Of a stretch of 64,000 nucleotides of DNA, positions 49,382 to 58,425 are shown piece after piece. The DNA comes from Halobaculum sp. CBA1158 (lineage in GTDB: Archaea; Halobacteriota; Halobacteria; Halobacteriales; Haloferacaceae), in NCBI RefSeq assembly GCF_021431925.1, contig NZ_CP090372.1:62001-126000 (forward strand). The letters are read 5' to 3'. The translations under genes were made by a program, and so were the position numbers. The notes below the pieces were generated by a model. That model ran no database searches. It was not told the DNA's origin and saw only the letters and a list, made by a program, of their open reading frames with translations. Each line of letters begins with the position of its first letter. Position 1 is the first letter of the stretch.

Positions 49382-50413
49382 ATGCGGATCCTCGTCGACG
49401 TGAGTCACCCGGCGCACGTCCACCTGTTTCGCAACGCGATCGGATCCCTCCGAGACCGCGGGCACGCGGTCCGCGTCGTCAGCCGACGCAAGGACGTGAC
49501 CACCGACCTGCTGGACGCCTACGGTATCGACCACACCCCGCTGTCGCGAAAGCGGCCGGGCGTCGCCGGCGTCGCCCGCGAGTGGGTCGGCCGCGGCGCG
49601 CGCCTGCTCCGCGTCGCCGCCGGCTTCCGCCCGGACGTGGTGCTCAGCAGGCTGAGTCCGACGGCCGCCTACGTCGCTCGCGCGGTCGGCGCACCGAACG
49701 TCGTGTTCCACGACACAGAGCAGGCGGGCCTGCTCGACCGGGTGACGACCCCGGCGGCGTCGGTGGTGTGCACGCCCGCCGAGTTCGGGCGCGACGCGGG
49801 CGATCGCCAGATCCGATACGAGGGCTACCACGAACTGGCGTACCTCCATCCCGCGCGCTTCGAGCCGAACCCGACGCGCCTGCGGGACGCCGGCGTCGAT
49901 CCGGATGAGCCGTTCGCCGTCGTCAGGCTCGTCGAGTGGAGCGCCCACCACGACGGCGACGCGGCCGGCTTCTCGCCGGCGGTCGTCCGCGACCTGGTCG
50001 AGCGGCTCGCCGACCGCGGGGCCGTCTACGTCTCCGCCGAGGGCGACCTCCCGGCGGCGCTGGCCGAGCACGAGGCACCCGTCGCGCCCGACGCCATGCA
50101 CGACCTGCTGGCGTTCGCCGACTGCTACGTCGGCGACTCGGGGACGATGGCGGCGGAGGCGGCGCTGCTCGCGACGCCGACGGTCCGGTACGACCCCTAC
50201 GACGCGACGCTCGCCAACTTCGAGACGTTCGCCGACCGCGGGCTCGTCGAGTCCGTCGACGACGAGCGCGCCGCCGCCGACCGCGCGGTCGCGCTCGCGG
50301 ACGACCCCGAGGCCGGCGGTCGCTGGCGTCGTCGCCGGCGGCGACTCCTGGCACAGAAGGTCGACGTGACCGCCTTCGCGGTCGAACTCGTCGAGGAGGT
50401 GGGCGGCGCGTGA
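49382..50413 (+). CDS. DUF354-family glycosyltransferase-like protein
   Basis: A 343-residue GT-B-like protein. Its opening MRILVDVSHPAHVHLFRNAI and the later FHDTEQAGLLDRV, VVRLVEWSAHHDG and CYVGDSGTMAAEAALLATPTVRYDP segments match DUF354, a family related to GT-B glycosyltransferases and UDP-GlcNAc 2-epimerases. It could transfer or epimerise a HexNAc-type sugar; no epimerase is otherwise seen for converting the GlcNAc to ManNAc form, so either role fits. It begins 5 bp after the AlkP stop and its end overlaps the next gene by GTGA. Confidence 0.78.
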   Translation: MRILVDVSHPAHVHLFRNAIGSLRDRGHAVRVVSRRKDVTTDLLDAYGIDHTPLSRKRPGVAGVAREWVGRGARLLRVAAGFRPDVVLSRLSPTAAYVARAVGAPNVVFHDTEQAGLLDRVTTPAASVVCTPAEFGRDAGDRQIRYEGYHELAYLHPARFEPNPTRLRDAGVDPDEPFAVVRLVEWSAHHDGDAAGFSPAVVRDLVERLADRGAVYVSAEGDLPAALAEHEAPVAPDAMHDLLAFADCYVGDSGTMAAEAALLATPTVRYDPYDATLANFETFADRGLVESVDDERAAADRAVALADDPEAGGRWRRRRRRLLAQKVDVTAFAVELVEEVGGA

Positions 50414-51492
50414 GCCGCGACCGCGACCCGGACCGCGCTGGCGATGCCCGCGACGACCGCGACGCCGACGCGTCGAACGCCTCGTCCGCGTCGCCCTCGT
50501 CGCCCCCGCCGCCTCCGCCCGGCAACGACGACCTCACCTGGCCCGACGGCGAGCCGCCCGTGGAACGTCCCGTCCCCGACGACCACGAGTTCGTCCTCCT
50601 GCTCACCCACGACCTCGACCGGCCGTACAAGACGTACCAGTCGCTGTACTACGCCCTGACCGAGCCTGGTCGCCGGCTGCACCACCTCTCGACGCTCGCC
50701 CCCGGCTCGAACCCCTACTGGTGTTTCGACCGGCTGCGGTCGCTGGAGGCGGAACTGGGCGTCCGGTCGGCGTGGTACGTGCTCGACGAGCAGCGACTGC
50801 TCCGCGACCGCCCGCCCTCGGAGTGGCTCTCGATGGAGTCGATCCAGCTGTACGCCGGGCGCTACGACCCGACGGCCCCCGACGTCCGGGAGGCGCTTCG
50901 CGCGCTCGCCGCCGGCGGGTGGGAGGTGGGGCTCCACGGATCCTACGAGTCGTTCGACGACCGCGAGCGTCTCGCCGCCGAGAAGGCCACCGTCGAGGAC
51001 GTGATCGGCCACCCGATCGCGGGCGGCAGGCAGCACTACCTCAATCTCCGGACCCCCGAGACGTGGGAGCACCACCGCGCGATCGGCCTCCGCTACGACG
51101 CGAGCCTCGGCTCCAGCGACGCGGCCGGGTTCGACCACGGCCACGGCATCAGACGCCCCTTCGGCGACGAGTTCGTCGTGTTCCCGCTGACGGTCATGGA
51201 GCAGTCGCTTCCCGACCCCGGCGAGAGCTTCGAGGCGGCGTGGGAGGTCTGCTCGAGGCTGCTCGCCGAGGCGCGCGAGGAGGGTGCCGTGATGAGCGTA
51301 CTGTGGCACCCGCGGCTGTTCGCGCCCGCGGAGTTCCCGGGCCATACGCGACTGTATCGGACGCTGATCCGTCGGGCGCAGGAACTGGGCGCGTGGGTCG
51401 GCGCGCCCGGTCACTTCTACGACCTGATGGCCCTCGACGAGCCGTCGACGGACGCCGGCGACGACGCGGTCGACGCCGTCGACGCGGAGTGA
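50410..51492 (+). CDS. NodB-like polysaccharide-deacetylase-related protein with disordered N-terminus
   Basis: A 360-residue protein, GTG start. The first fifty residues are aspartate/arginine/serine/proline-rich and probably disordered, including a run of prolines. The core has THDLDRPYKTYQ (metal aspartates), FRIC-type barrel strands, GWEVGLHGSYESFDD and WHPRLFAPAEF, the pattern of haloarchaeal polysaccharide deacetylase-like proteins. It may act on glycans, or bind them. It ends the long overlapping operon that starts at 42753, before a new promoter. Confidence 0.72.
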   Translation: MSRDRDPDRAGDARDDRDADASNASSASPSSPPPPPPGNDDLTWPDGEPPVERPVPDDHEFVLLLTHDLDRPYKTYQSLYYALTEPGRRLHHLSTLAPGSNPYWCFDRLRSLEAELGVRSAWYVLDEQRLLRDRPPSEWLSMESIQLYAGRYDPTAPDVREALRALAAGGWEVGLHGSYESFDDRERLAAEKATVEDVIGHPIAGGRQHYLNLRTPETWEHHRAIGLRYDASLGSSDAAGFDHGHGIRRPFGDEFVVFPLTVMEQSLPDPGESFEAAWEVCSRLLAEAREEGAVMSVLWHPRLFAPAEFPGHTRLYRTLIRRAQELGAWVGAPGHFYDLMALDEPSTDAGDDAVDAVDAE

Positions 51493-51522
51493 GGACCGGC
51501 AGTCCGCGGGCGGTACGCGCCG

Positions 51523-51531
51523 TATAACAAT
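51523..51531 (+). promoter_or_regulatory. TAACAA-type promoter element, FemAB-GT4 unit
   Basis: TATAACAAT begins 35 nt before the ATG at 51558. Confidence 0.65.
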
Positions 51532-51557
51532 TCAGGTCGCGGGCTCCTCTCTCGCCG

Positions 51558-52565
51558 ATGGAGATCCGACGGCTCTCGGCCGAGGAATGGGAGGACGCGC
51601 TTCCGTCCGACGGCTTCGAGGTGTTTCACACCCCCGAGGCGCTGGACGTGCTCGACGTCCACGCCCGCGGCGAACTCAGGCGCTACGGCGGCTTCAAGGG
51701 CGACCGCCCGGTGGGGCTGGCCCCGGTGTTCGTCCGCGAGCAGCCGATCGGCACGACCGCGCTGTCGCCCCCGCCGGGGTTCGGCGTCCCGCGACTCGGG
51801 CCGCTGGTGACGCCGGCGAGCCCGAAACGGCGGAAACGCGAGCGCGTCAACGGCCGCTTCACCGAGGGGTTACTCGAGGAGTTGGACGTGTCGTCGTCGA
51901 CGACGCTGTTCCGGATGGTGTGCCCCACCTCCCATCCGGACCCGCGCCCCTTCGGCTGGTCCGAGCTATCCATGGACCCGTCGTTCACCTACCACCTCCC
52001 CGTCGACGGCGACACCGACGCGATCATGGCGTCGTTCTCGAAGAGCCTGCGACGGGAGATCCGCGACGCCCGCGACCTCGACGTCTCCGTCGAGGTGGGC
52101 GGCCGTGACGCCGTGCGGCGCATCTACGAGCAGGCGCGCGACCGCTACGCCGAGCAGGACCGGGGGTTCACCCACACCTGGCCGTACGTGCGCGACCTGA
52201 CGGAGGCGCTGTCGGCGGTCGACCGCTGCCGGCCGTACGTCGTCCGCGACGCCGACGGCTCCTTCTGCAGCGGCATCGTCGTGCTCTACTCCAACGACGC
52301 CGCGTACTTCTGGCTCGGCGGCGCTGTCGCCACCCGCGACGGGACGAGCGTCAACGGCCTCCTCCATTGGCGGATCATCGAGGACGTCGCCGCCGGCGAG
52401 CCGCGCGAGTCGGTCGACACCTACGACCTCATGGGCGCGAACACGGAGCGGCTGTGTCGCTACAAGAGCAAGTTCGGGGCCGACCTGGTGCCGTACTACA
52501 CCGTCGAGTCCGAGGGCGCGGGGATGCGCGCGGCCAAGACCGCCTACCGGCTGATGAGCAGGTGA
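51558..52565 (+). CDS. FemAB/BioF2-like GNAT-fold transferase
   Basis: A 335-residue paralogue of the protein at 38909. Shared landmarks are GGFKGDRPVGLAPVF, FTYHLPVDGD followed by SFSKSLRREIRDARD, and DTYDLMGANTERLCRYKSKFGADLVPYY. The double GNAT fold of FemX/FemAB enzymes is suggested. In bacteria they add amino acids to peptidoglycan precursors; in haloarchaea no such polymer exists, so an aminoacyl or acyl modification of a surface glycan or its lipid-linked precursor is a plausible role. It is followed 4 bp later by a GT4 gene. Confidence 0.8.
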   Translation: MEIRRLSAEEWEDALPSDGFEVFHTPEALDVLDVHARGELRRYGGFKGDRPVGLAPVFVREQPIGTTALSPPPGFGVPRLGPLVTPASPKRRKRERVNGRFTEGLLEELDVSSSTTLFRMVCPTSHPDPRPFGWSELSMDPSFTYHLPVDGDTDAIMASFSKSLRREIRDARDLDVSVEVGGRDAVRRIYEQARDRYAEQDRGFTHTWPYVRDLTEALSAVDRCRPYVVRDADGSFCSGIVVLYSNDAAYFWLGGAVATRDGTSVNGLLHWRIIEDVAAGEPRESVDTYDLMGANTERLCRYKSKFGADLVPYYTVESEGAGMRAAKTAYRLMSR

Positions 52566-52569
52566 GCAC

Positions 52570-53538
52570 GTGCGGGTGCTCAACCTCGTCCCGACCGAAC
52601 AGTCGCGGTTCTTCACGCAACAGCGCGCGACGCTGCGCGAACTGGGCGTCGAGGAGACCACGCTCGCGGTCCCCGGCCGGCGGACGTACGACGACGGCGA
52701 CACAGACGGCCGAGGCTTCAGCGATTACCTCCGATTCGTCCCGTCGGTGTTTCGCCACTCGCTGGGCGAGTACGACCTCGTGCACGCGAACTACGGGCTG
52801 ACGGCTCCGCACGCGCTCGCGCAGGTCCGACTCCCGGTCGTCCTCTCGCTGTGGGGCAGCGACCTCATGGGCGACTACGGCTGGCTCACCCGGCGGTGCG
52901 CCCGCCACGCCGACGCCGTCGTCGTCATGTCCGAGCGCATGGCCGCCGAACTGGACACGGACTGTCACGTCATCCCCCACGGCGTCGACCTCGAGCTGTT
53001 CCGCCCGATGCCGGTCGACGCCGCCCGCGAGGCGCTCGGGTGGCGCGACGATCCCGACGCCCACCACGTGCTGTTCCCGTACCCGCCGGCGCGGGGAGTG
53101 AAGGACTACCCGCGGGCCGAGCGCGTCGTCGACCGCGTCGCGGACGCGGTCGACGGCGACGTGCGATTCCACACGGTCACCGGGGAGCCACACGAGCGCA
53201 TGCCGCTGTACATGAACGCCGCGGACGTGCTGCTCGTCACCTCCGAGCGCGAGGGGTCGCCCAACGCCGTGAAAGAGGCGCTGGCGTGCGACCTCCCGGT
53301 CGTCTCGACGGACGTGGGCGACGTGCCCGAGCGCCTCGACGGCGTCGCCCACTCGCGGGTGTGCGGCTCCGACGCGGATCTCGTCGACGGAATCGTCGCC
53401 GCGTTGCGTGCCGACGGTCGGTCGAACGGCCGGGCCGCCGCCGAGGAGGTCGGGCTGGAGGCGACGACCGCACGGCTCCGAGCGGTGTACGAGTCGGTCG
53501 TCGGCGTCGCCCGCGAGCCGGCTCTCGCGGGGCGGTGA
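52570..53538 (+). CDS. GT4-family glycosyltransferase
   Basis: A 322-residue GT-B glycosyltransferase, GTG start. It has HANYGLTAPHALAQ, a LSLWGSDLMGD segment, VIPHGVDLELFRP and the late EREGSPNAVKEALACDLPVVSTDVGDVPE region with the E-x7-E motif of GT4 enzymes. It would transfer a sugar from a nucleotide donor onto a glycan or lipid carrier at the cytoplasmic face. The sugar is unknown. It is transcribed with the FemAB-like gene 4 bp upstream. Confidence 0.88.
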   Translation: MRVLNLVPTEQSRFFTQQRATLRELGVEETTLAVPGRRTYDDGDTDGRGFSDYLRFVPSVFRHSLGEYDLVHANYGLTAPHALAQVRLPVVLSLWGSDLMGDYGWLTRRCARHADAVVVMSERMAAELDTDCHVIPHGVDLELFRPMPVDAAREALGWRDDPDAHHVLFPYPPARGVKDYPRAERVVDRVADAVDGDVRFHTVTGEPHERMPLYMNAADVLLVTSEREGSPNAVKEALACDLPVVSTDVGDVPERLDGVAHSRVCGSDADLVDGIVAALRADGRSNGRAAAEEVGLEATTARLRAVYESVVGVAREPALAGR

Positions 53539-53599
53539 CGTGTCGACGACCGCCGCCCGAATCGGAGAGAGTCAACCGGCCGCCCCGGCGTATCCGGGC

Positions 53600-53608
53600 C
53601 ATAACAAT
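53600..53608 (+). promoter_or_regulatory. TAACAA-type promoter element, polytopic protein-flippase unit
   Basis: CATAACAAT begins 49 nt before the ATG at 53649, a longer gap than elsewhere, so transcripts may have a leader of about 15-20 nt. A nearer GTG at 53638 opens only an out-of-frame shadow. Confidence 0.5.
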
Positions 53609-53648
53609 CCCCGGACGGACCGGAGTGCGGCCAACTGGTGAGTCACGA

Positions 53649-55652
53649 ATGGGAACCACGACGCGCCGCGTCGCCGGGGTCGGACTGCTCGTCGGCTATC
53701 TGGGGCTGTTCGCCGCGATCCTCGTCGCTCGGTCGGCCCCGGCGACGGGGTACGAACTCTCCGTGTACGCCGCCACGCCGACGGCGACGTGGATCGGCCT
53801 CGGCGTGGCTGCCGCCGCCGGACTCTGCGTCGCGTTCGCGACGACGCCCGCGGATCGCTTCCACGGCGGCGCGCCCCTGCTGGTGGGAGCTACCGGCGTC
53901 GTCGTGTCGGCGATGCCGACGCTCCGGGGGTATCGCTACTACGGCGCTGGCGACGGGCTGACACACCTCGGGTGGGCACGCGAGATGGCCGCCGGCGCGA
54001 TCTCTCCGACGGAGGTGCTGTACCCGGGGATCCACTCGACGGCGGTGGCGTTCTCGGCGGTCATGGGCGTCCCGCTGACGCGGTCGATGCAGTACGTCGT
54101 CCTGCTCGCGTTTCCGCTGGTGTTCCTGCTGACCGTGCCGCTGGCGGTTCGCGTCGTCACCGACGCGCGCCGGGCGTACGCGGTCGCGGTCGCGGCCGCG
54201 GCGCTGTTCGTGCCGATCAACAACATCAGCGTCCACCCGACGGCCCACCCGACCAGTCAGGCCATCCTCCTGGTCCCGGCGGCGGCGTACCTCGCTCTGT
54301 CGTACGTGCTGGACCCCGCGGCAGACGCGCTCGAGGCGACGACGAACGCCGACGCCGGCGACGCGGACGCGTCTGCCGAGGCGAGCACCGATCCCGACGC
54401 CGACGACCCGTCGACGCCGCGGACCGTCACGGACGGCGGCGGCTCCGTCGGCGTCACCGGCGTCGGCGTCCTGCTCGCGCTGGTGTCGGCCGCGTTCGTG
54501 CTCGTCCACCCCCAGCAGGCGCTCAACCTCGCGCTCGTGTTCCTCGCGGTGGCGCTGCTCCAGGCCGCGCTCCGCCGCCGTGACGCCGACTCGTCGATCG
54601 CGAGCCACCGGTGGCTGGGCGTCCAGACCGGGGTGCTCGTCGGATTCTTCCTGCTGTGGACCCCCCGGTTCGAACGCGCCCGCGACACGGTGGCGTTCAC
54701 CCTCGGGAGCATCCTCGGTGGCGACGCCTCGGCGGGCACAGTCGTCGCCGCGAAGGCGACCTCGCTGACGGCGCTGGGAGGGAGCCTCCCGTCGCTGTTC
54801 TTCAGGCTGTTCGTCGCCGGGACGGCGCTGTCGGTCGTCGCCGGCGGCCTCGTGCTCGCGACGCTCGCGGGCCGCGTCGCCGACGACCGAACCGACGCCG
54901 CCGTCCGCTACCTCGCGACGGCGCTGGTGCCGCTTGCGGGCGTGTTCCTCGTCGTCTTCGCCATCGGTGCCGGCGACATGTACTTCCGGTATCAGGGGTT
55001 CATGATGGCGTTCGTCACCGTCCTCGGGGCCGCCGGGCTCGCGCTCGCCGCCGACCGCATCGACCGCTCGCTTCCGACGGGAGCCGGTCCCGCCGTCGTG
55101 CTCGCCGTCCTGTTGGTCCTCGCGCCGATCGCGGCCGTCGGCTATCACGCCTCGCCGTTCATGTACCAGCCGACCCCGCACGTGACGGGGAGCCAACTCG
55201 ACGGCCACGCCGCCGCCTTCGAGCACCGGGAGCCGGGAGTGCCGTTCACCGGGCTCCGGGGCGGGCCGCGCCGCTACGTCGACGCCTACTACGGCACCGA
55301 GTTCGCCCGCGGCGATCTCGAGTTCCCGGGGTACGACAGCGGGATCAACGACACCACATTCACCGGCGCGAGGTACGCCGGAGAGTTCGACGAGACGCGG
55401 TACGTCGCGATCACCGAGTCGAGCCGTCAGCGCGAGACCGCGCTCTACGACGGCTTCCGATACCCCGAGCGAGGGTTCAGGGAGCTGGAGACGACGCCGA
55501 CGGTGAACCGCGTGCAGTCCAGCGACGGGCTCCGCGTGTACTACGTGCGGGCGACGAACGCGACTGTGACCGACGACGCCGCGACCGACCTCGACGGTGA
55601 CCGTGTCGGCGTCGCCGCCGGCGACACCGAGGCCGACACGGCGGGTGAGTGA
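53649..55652 (+). CDS. Large polytopic membrane protein, GT-C or polymerase-like
   Basis: A 667-residue membrane protein with about twelve to fourteen hydrophobic segments, an acidic loop of about sixty residues near position 220-280, and a soluble C-terminal domain after about residue 500. A YYGAGDGLTHLGW segment near residue 100, after the second or third membrane helix, is reminiscent of the acidic first loop of GT-C enzymes, and NNISVHPTAHPTSQ occurs in another loop. It could be a lipid-linked-glycan transferase or a Wzy-like polymerase; no signature settles it. It is followed by a flippase gene 3 bp downstream, consistent with glycan assembly. Confidence 0.7.
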   Translation: MGTTTRRVAGVGLLVGYLGLFAAILVARSAPATGYELSVYAATPTATWIGLGVAAAAGLCVAFATTPADRFHGGAPLLVGATGVVVSAMPTLRGYRYYGAGDGLTHLGWAREMAAGAISPTEVLYPGIHSTAVAFSAVMGVPLTRSMQYVVLLAFPLVFLLTVPLAVRVVTDARRAYAVAVAAAALFVPINNISVHPTAHPTSQAILLVPAAAYLALSYVLDPAADALEATTNADAGDADASAEASTDPDADDPSTPRTVTDGGGSVGVTGVGVLLALVSAAFVLVHPQQALNLALVFLAVALLQAALRRRDADSSIASHRWLGVQTGVLVGFFLLWTPRFERARDTVAFTLGSILGGDASAGTVVAAKATSLTALGGSLPSLFFRLFVAGTALSVVAGGLVLATLAGRVADDRTDAAVRYLATALVPLAGVFLVVFAIGAGDMYFRYQGFMMAFVTVLGAAGLALAADRIDRSLPTGAGPAVVLAVLLVLAPIAAVGYHASPFMYQPTPHVTGSQLDGHAAAFEHREPGVPFTGLRGGPRRYVDAYYGTEFARGDLEFPGYDSGINDTTFTGARYAGEFDETRYVAITESSRQRETALYDGFRYPERGFRELETTPTVNRVQSSDGLRVYYVRATNATVTDDAATDLDGDRVGVAAGDTEADTAGE

Positions 55653-55655
55653 GCG

Positions 55656-57131
55656 GTGGCATCGTCGTTCGTCGAGCGGATCGCACGCGGCGTCAAGGCG
55701 ACGTTCGCCGCCAACGTCGTCGACATGGCCGCCAACGCGGCGCTGGTGCTCCTGTTGACGCGGGTGCTTCTCACCCCCGACCAGTTCGGCACGCTCAACT
55801 TCGCGCTGGCGGCGATGAGCGTCGTCGCCATCCTCGCGACCCTCGGCATCCCCAAGTCGGCCGGTCGGTACGTCACCCAGTTCGTCGAGTCCGACCCCGG
55901 ACTCGTCCCGCACGTCGTCCGGCGATCGCTGGCGTTCCTGCTGGCGTCGTCGGCGGTCGTCGCCGTCGGCGTCGTCGCGCTCGGCCGTCCGGTCGCGACG
56001 CTCGTCGGCCAGGAGTCGCTCGTCCCGTTTCTCGGGATCGGCGCGGCCTACGTCGTCGCGACGGCGCTCACCCAGTACGTCCGCGAGCTGCTCCGGGCGT
56101 TCGGACGCGTGGAGTGGAGCGGGATCGTCCGCGTCGTCACCGGCGTCGGCCGCGTCGCTGGCGTCGTCGCGCTCGTCGGGCTGGGGTTCGGCATCGCCGG
56201 CGCGCTCGCGGGCTACGTCGTCGGCTACGCCGTCGCGGCGCTGGTCGGCGGCGGGCTCCTCTACGTTCGGCTGTATCGGACGTACGATCCCGACCCCGAC
56301 CCCGAGGCCGGGCTCTCCCGCCGGATCGCCGAGTACAGCGTCCCGCTGACGGCGACTCGGGGAGCGAACGTCCTCGACAAGCGAGTCGACGTGCTCCTCG
56401 TCGGCGCGCTGCTGGACATGACGGCCGTCGGCTTCTACACCGTCGCCAAGCAGGTGTCGGACTTCGTGTCGATGCCGGCGTCGTCGTTCGGCTTCACCGT
56501 GTCGCCGGCGCTGAGCGAACAGCGCGAGCGCGGCGAGACCGACCGCGCCGCCAGGGTGTACGAGCGGTCGCTGACGTACGTCCTCCTGGCGTACGTGCCC
56601 GCGGTGACGGGGCTCGCGCTCGTGGCCGGCCCGATGGTCCGGTACGTCTTCGGGGCCGACTACCTCGGCGCTGTGCCGGTCGTCCAGGTGTACGCCGGCT
56701 TCATCCTCGTGAACGCCGTGAACAAGGTGACGAGCGACGGCCTCGATTACCTCGGTCGGGCCCGCTCGCGGGCGGTGATCAAGTCCGCGATGGCCGTCGC
56801 CAACGCGGTCCTCAACCTCATTCTCATCCCGCGGCTTGGCGTCGTCGGCGCGGCGCTGGCGACCGTGATCACCTACACCGTGTACACCGGATCGAACGTC
56901 TACTTCATCCATCAGGAGCTGTCGTTCGAACCCGGCAGGGTCGTCCGCGCGCTCGCGACCGTGTGTCTGGTGACCGTCGGGATGGCGCTGTCCGTGTGGG
57001 TCGCCCTGCCGTACGTGTCCGGGATCGCGACCCTCCTCGCCACGGTCCTACTCGGCGTCGTCGTCTGGGCCGTTCTCTCGGTCGCCGGCGGCGTCCTCGA
57101 CCCCGAGGAAGTCGCCGATATCTTGGGGTGA
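55656..57131 (+). CDS. Wzx-type oligosaccharide flippase
   Basis: A 491-residue MOP-superfamily exporter, GTG start, with about fourteen membrane segments. Landmarks include ANVVDMAANAALVLLLTRVLLTPDQFGTL at the N-terminus, a LVGALLDMTAVGFYTVAKQVSDF region after the midpoint and VNAVNKVTSDGLDYLGRARSR. It would move a lipid-linked oligosaccharide across the membrane. It is linked to the polytopic protein gene by a 3-bp gap. Lipid carrier and glycan are not determined. Confidence 0.88.
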   Translation: MASSFVERIARGVKATFAANVVDMAANAALVLLLTRVLLTPDQFGTLNFALAAMSVVAILATLGIPKSAGRYVTQFVESDPGLVPHVVRRSLAFLLASSAVVAVGVVALGRPVATLVGQESLVPFLGIGAAYVVATALTQYVRELLRAFGRVEWSGIVRVVTGVGRVAGVVALVGLGFGIAGALAGYVVGYAVAALVGGGLLYVRLYRTYDPDPDPEAGLSRRIAEYSVPLTATRGANVLDKRVDVLLVGALLDMTAVGFYTVAKQVSDFVSMPASSFGFTVSPALSEQRERGETDRAARVYERSLTYVLLAYVPAVTGLALVAGPMVRYVFGADYLGAVPVVQVYAGFILVNAVNKVTSDGLDYLGRARSRAVIKSAMAVANAVLNLILIPRLGVVGAALATVITYTVYTGSNVYFIHQELSFEPGRVVRALATVCLVTVGMALSVWVALPYVSGIATLLATVLLGVVVWAVLSVAGGVLDPEEVADILG

Positions 57132-57161
57132 CACTCGCCGCCCGCGACGCCGCAGGCGCTC

Positions 57162-57169
57162 TATAACAA
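57162..57169 (+). promoter_or_regulatory. TAACAA-type promoter element, epimerase gene
   Basis: TATAACAA begins 34 nt before the ATG at 57196. Confidence 0.65.
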
Positions 57170-57195
57170 ACCGACGAGTCGGGCACCCGGCGTGC

Positions 57196-58233
57196 ATGGA
57201 GACGCACGAGGACGCGGCCACGGGTGCAGCCGAAGCGACAACCCACTCCGGATCCGGAACCCGAACCGGACCCGGATCTGACGCGCTCGATCCGACCGCC
57301 GCCGACCACGACCTCGAGGGTGAAACGGTACTGATAACCGGTGGAGCCGGCTTCGTCGGCAGTCACCTCGCGAGCGCGCTCGTCGACGACGCGGAGGTGC
57401 GCGTGCTCGACGACCTCTCGAACGGCGACGCCGACGCGGTGCCCGACGGCGCGACGCTGCTCGAGGGCGACCTGCTCGACGGGGACCCCTTGGAGCGCGC
57501 GACCGACGGCGTCGACGTGATCTTCCACCAGGCGGGACTGGTCAGCGTCCCGCTGTCGATCGAGCGCCCCCGCGAGAGCAACCGCGTCAACGTCGCCGGC
57601 ACGCTCGCGGTGTTGGAGGCCGCCCGCCGAGAGGACGCCCGCGTCGTCGTCGCCTCCAGCGTCGCCGTCTACGGGAACCCCGAGTCGGTGCCGATCGCCG
57701 AAAGCGACCCCAAGGAGCCGACCTCGCCGTACGCGACCGACAAGCTCGCGATCGACCACTACACCAGGATATACGCCGACCTGTACGGCCTGGAGACGGT
57801 AGCGCTCCGCTACTTCAACGTCTACGGTCCCGGGCAGTCGGCCGGGGAGTACGCCGGCGTCGTGAGCACGTTTCTCGAGCAGGCGCGCTCCGGTCAGCCG
57901 CTCACCGTCGAGGGCGACGGCTCGCAGACGCGCGATTTCGTCCACGTCGCCGACGTGGTCCGAGCCAACCTCGCGGCCGCCGCGACCGAACACACCGGCG
58001 AGGCGTTCAACGTCGCCACCGGCGAGAGCGTCTCGATCCGCGACCTGGCCGACGTCGTCGTCGACGTGACCGGCGCGAGCGCCGGCGTCGTCCACGTCGA
58101 CGCCCGACCCGGGGACATCGAGCGCAGTCGCGGCGACACCGAAAAGGCACGCCGACTCCTCCGGTTCGAACCGCGCGTCGACCTCCGGACGGGACTCGCC
58201 GCCCTCGCGAGTCGCCCGGCTCCGGTCCGGTGA
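57196..58233 (+). CDS. NAD-dependent nucleotide-sugar epimerase/dehydratase (GalE/WbpP-like)
   Basis: A 345-residue extended-SDR protein. NAD motif TGGAGFVGSH near residue 53, active-site SPYATDK with the Y-x3-K pair, and RYFNVYGPGQSAGEYAGVVSTF match UDP-glucose and UDP-GlcNAc 4-epimerases of the WbpP type. The first 35 residues are acidic and threonine/glycine-rich, probably disordered. It would interconvert UDP-Glc(NAc) and UDP-Gal(NAc). It has its own promoter and is followed by a remarkable polypurine tract. Confidence 0.87.
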   Translation: METHEDAATGAAEATTHSGSGTRTGPGSDALDPTAADHDLEGETVLITGGAGFVGSHLASALVDDAEVRVLDDLSNGDADAVPDGATLLEGDLLDGDPLERATDGVDVIFHQAGLVSVPLSIERPRESNRVNVAGTLAVLEAARREDARVVVASSVAVYGNPESVPIAESDPKEPTSPYATDKLAIDHYTRIYADLYGLETVALRYFNVYGPGQSAGEYAGVVSTFLEQARSGQPLTVEGDGSQTRDFVHVADVVRANLAAAATEHTGEAFNVATGESVSIRDLADVVVDVTGASAGVVHVDARPGDIERSRGDTEKARRLLRFEPRVDLRTGLAALASRPAPVR

Positions 58234-58259
58234 GACCGTTCGAACGGCGCAGATAGCGC

Positions 58260-58383
58260 GAAAGAGAGGCGAGAAGGGCAAGAGAGGCGAGAGAGGCGAG
58301 AAAGGAAAGAGAGGAGAGAAAGGCAAGAGAGGCGGAAGAGGTGAGAGAGGCAGAAGAGTTTGTGAGGAGAGAGGCGAGAAGCC
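58260..58383 (+). repeat. 120-bp polypurine tract with GAGAGGCGA-like units
   Basis: In 58261-58380 I count 107 purines of 120 bases on the + strand. Units such as GAGAGGCGAGAA recur irregularly (58264, 58286, 58295, 58369). It begins 27 nt after the epimerase stop. No ORF on either strand uses it sensibly; the reverse frame would be a proline/leucine/serine repeat. Confidence 0.85.
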
Positions 58384-58424
58384 TGGCCGTCCCACGCAGC
58401 CTCTGTAACATAGACGGACGGCCA
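58384..58424. repeat. Inverted repeat after the polypurine tract
   Basis: TGGCCGTCC (58384-58392) and GGACGGCCA (58416-58424) form perfect 9-bp arms with a 23-nt loop between convergent genes. It could be a terminator-like structure for either side; the sequence beyond is rich in GGTA repeats rather than T. Confidence 0.5.
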
Positions 58425-58425
58425 C

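Noticed and set aside
53643-56912. 1089-aa - strand ORF
   Set aside because: Antisense to the polytopic protein and the flippase; composition is Arg/Asp/His-rich with no domain.
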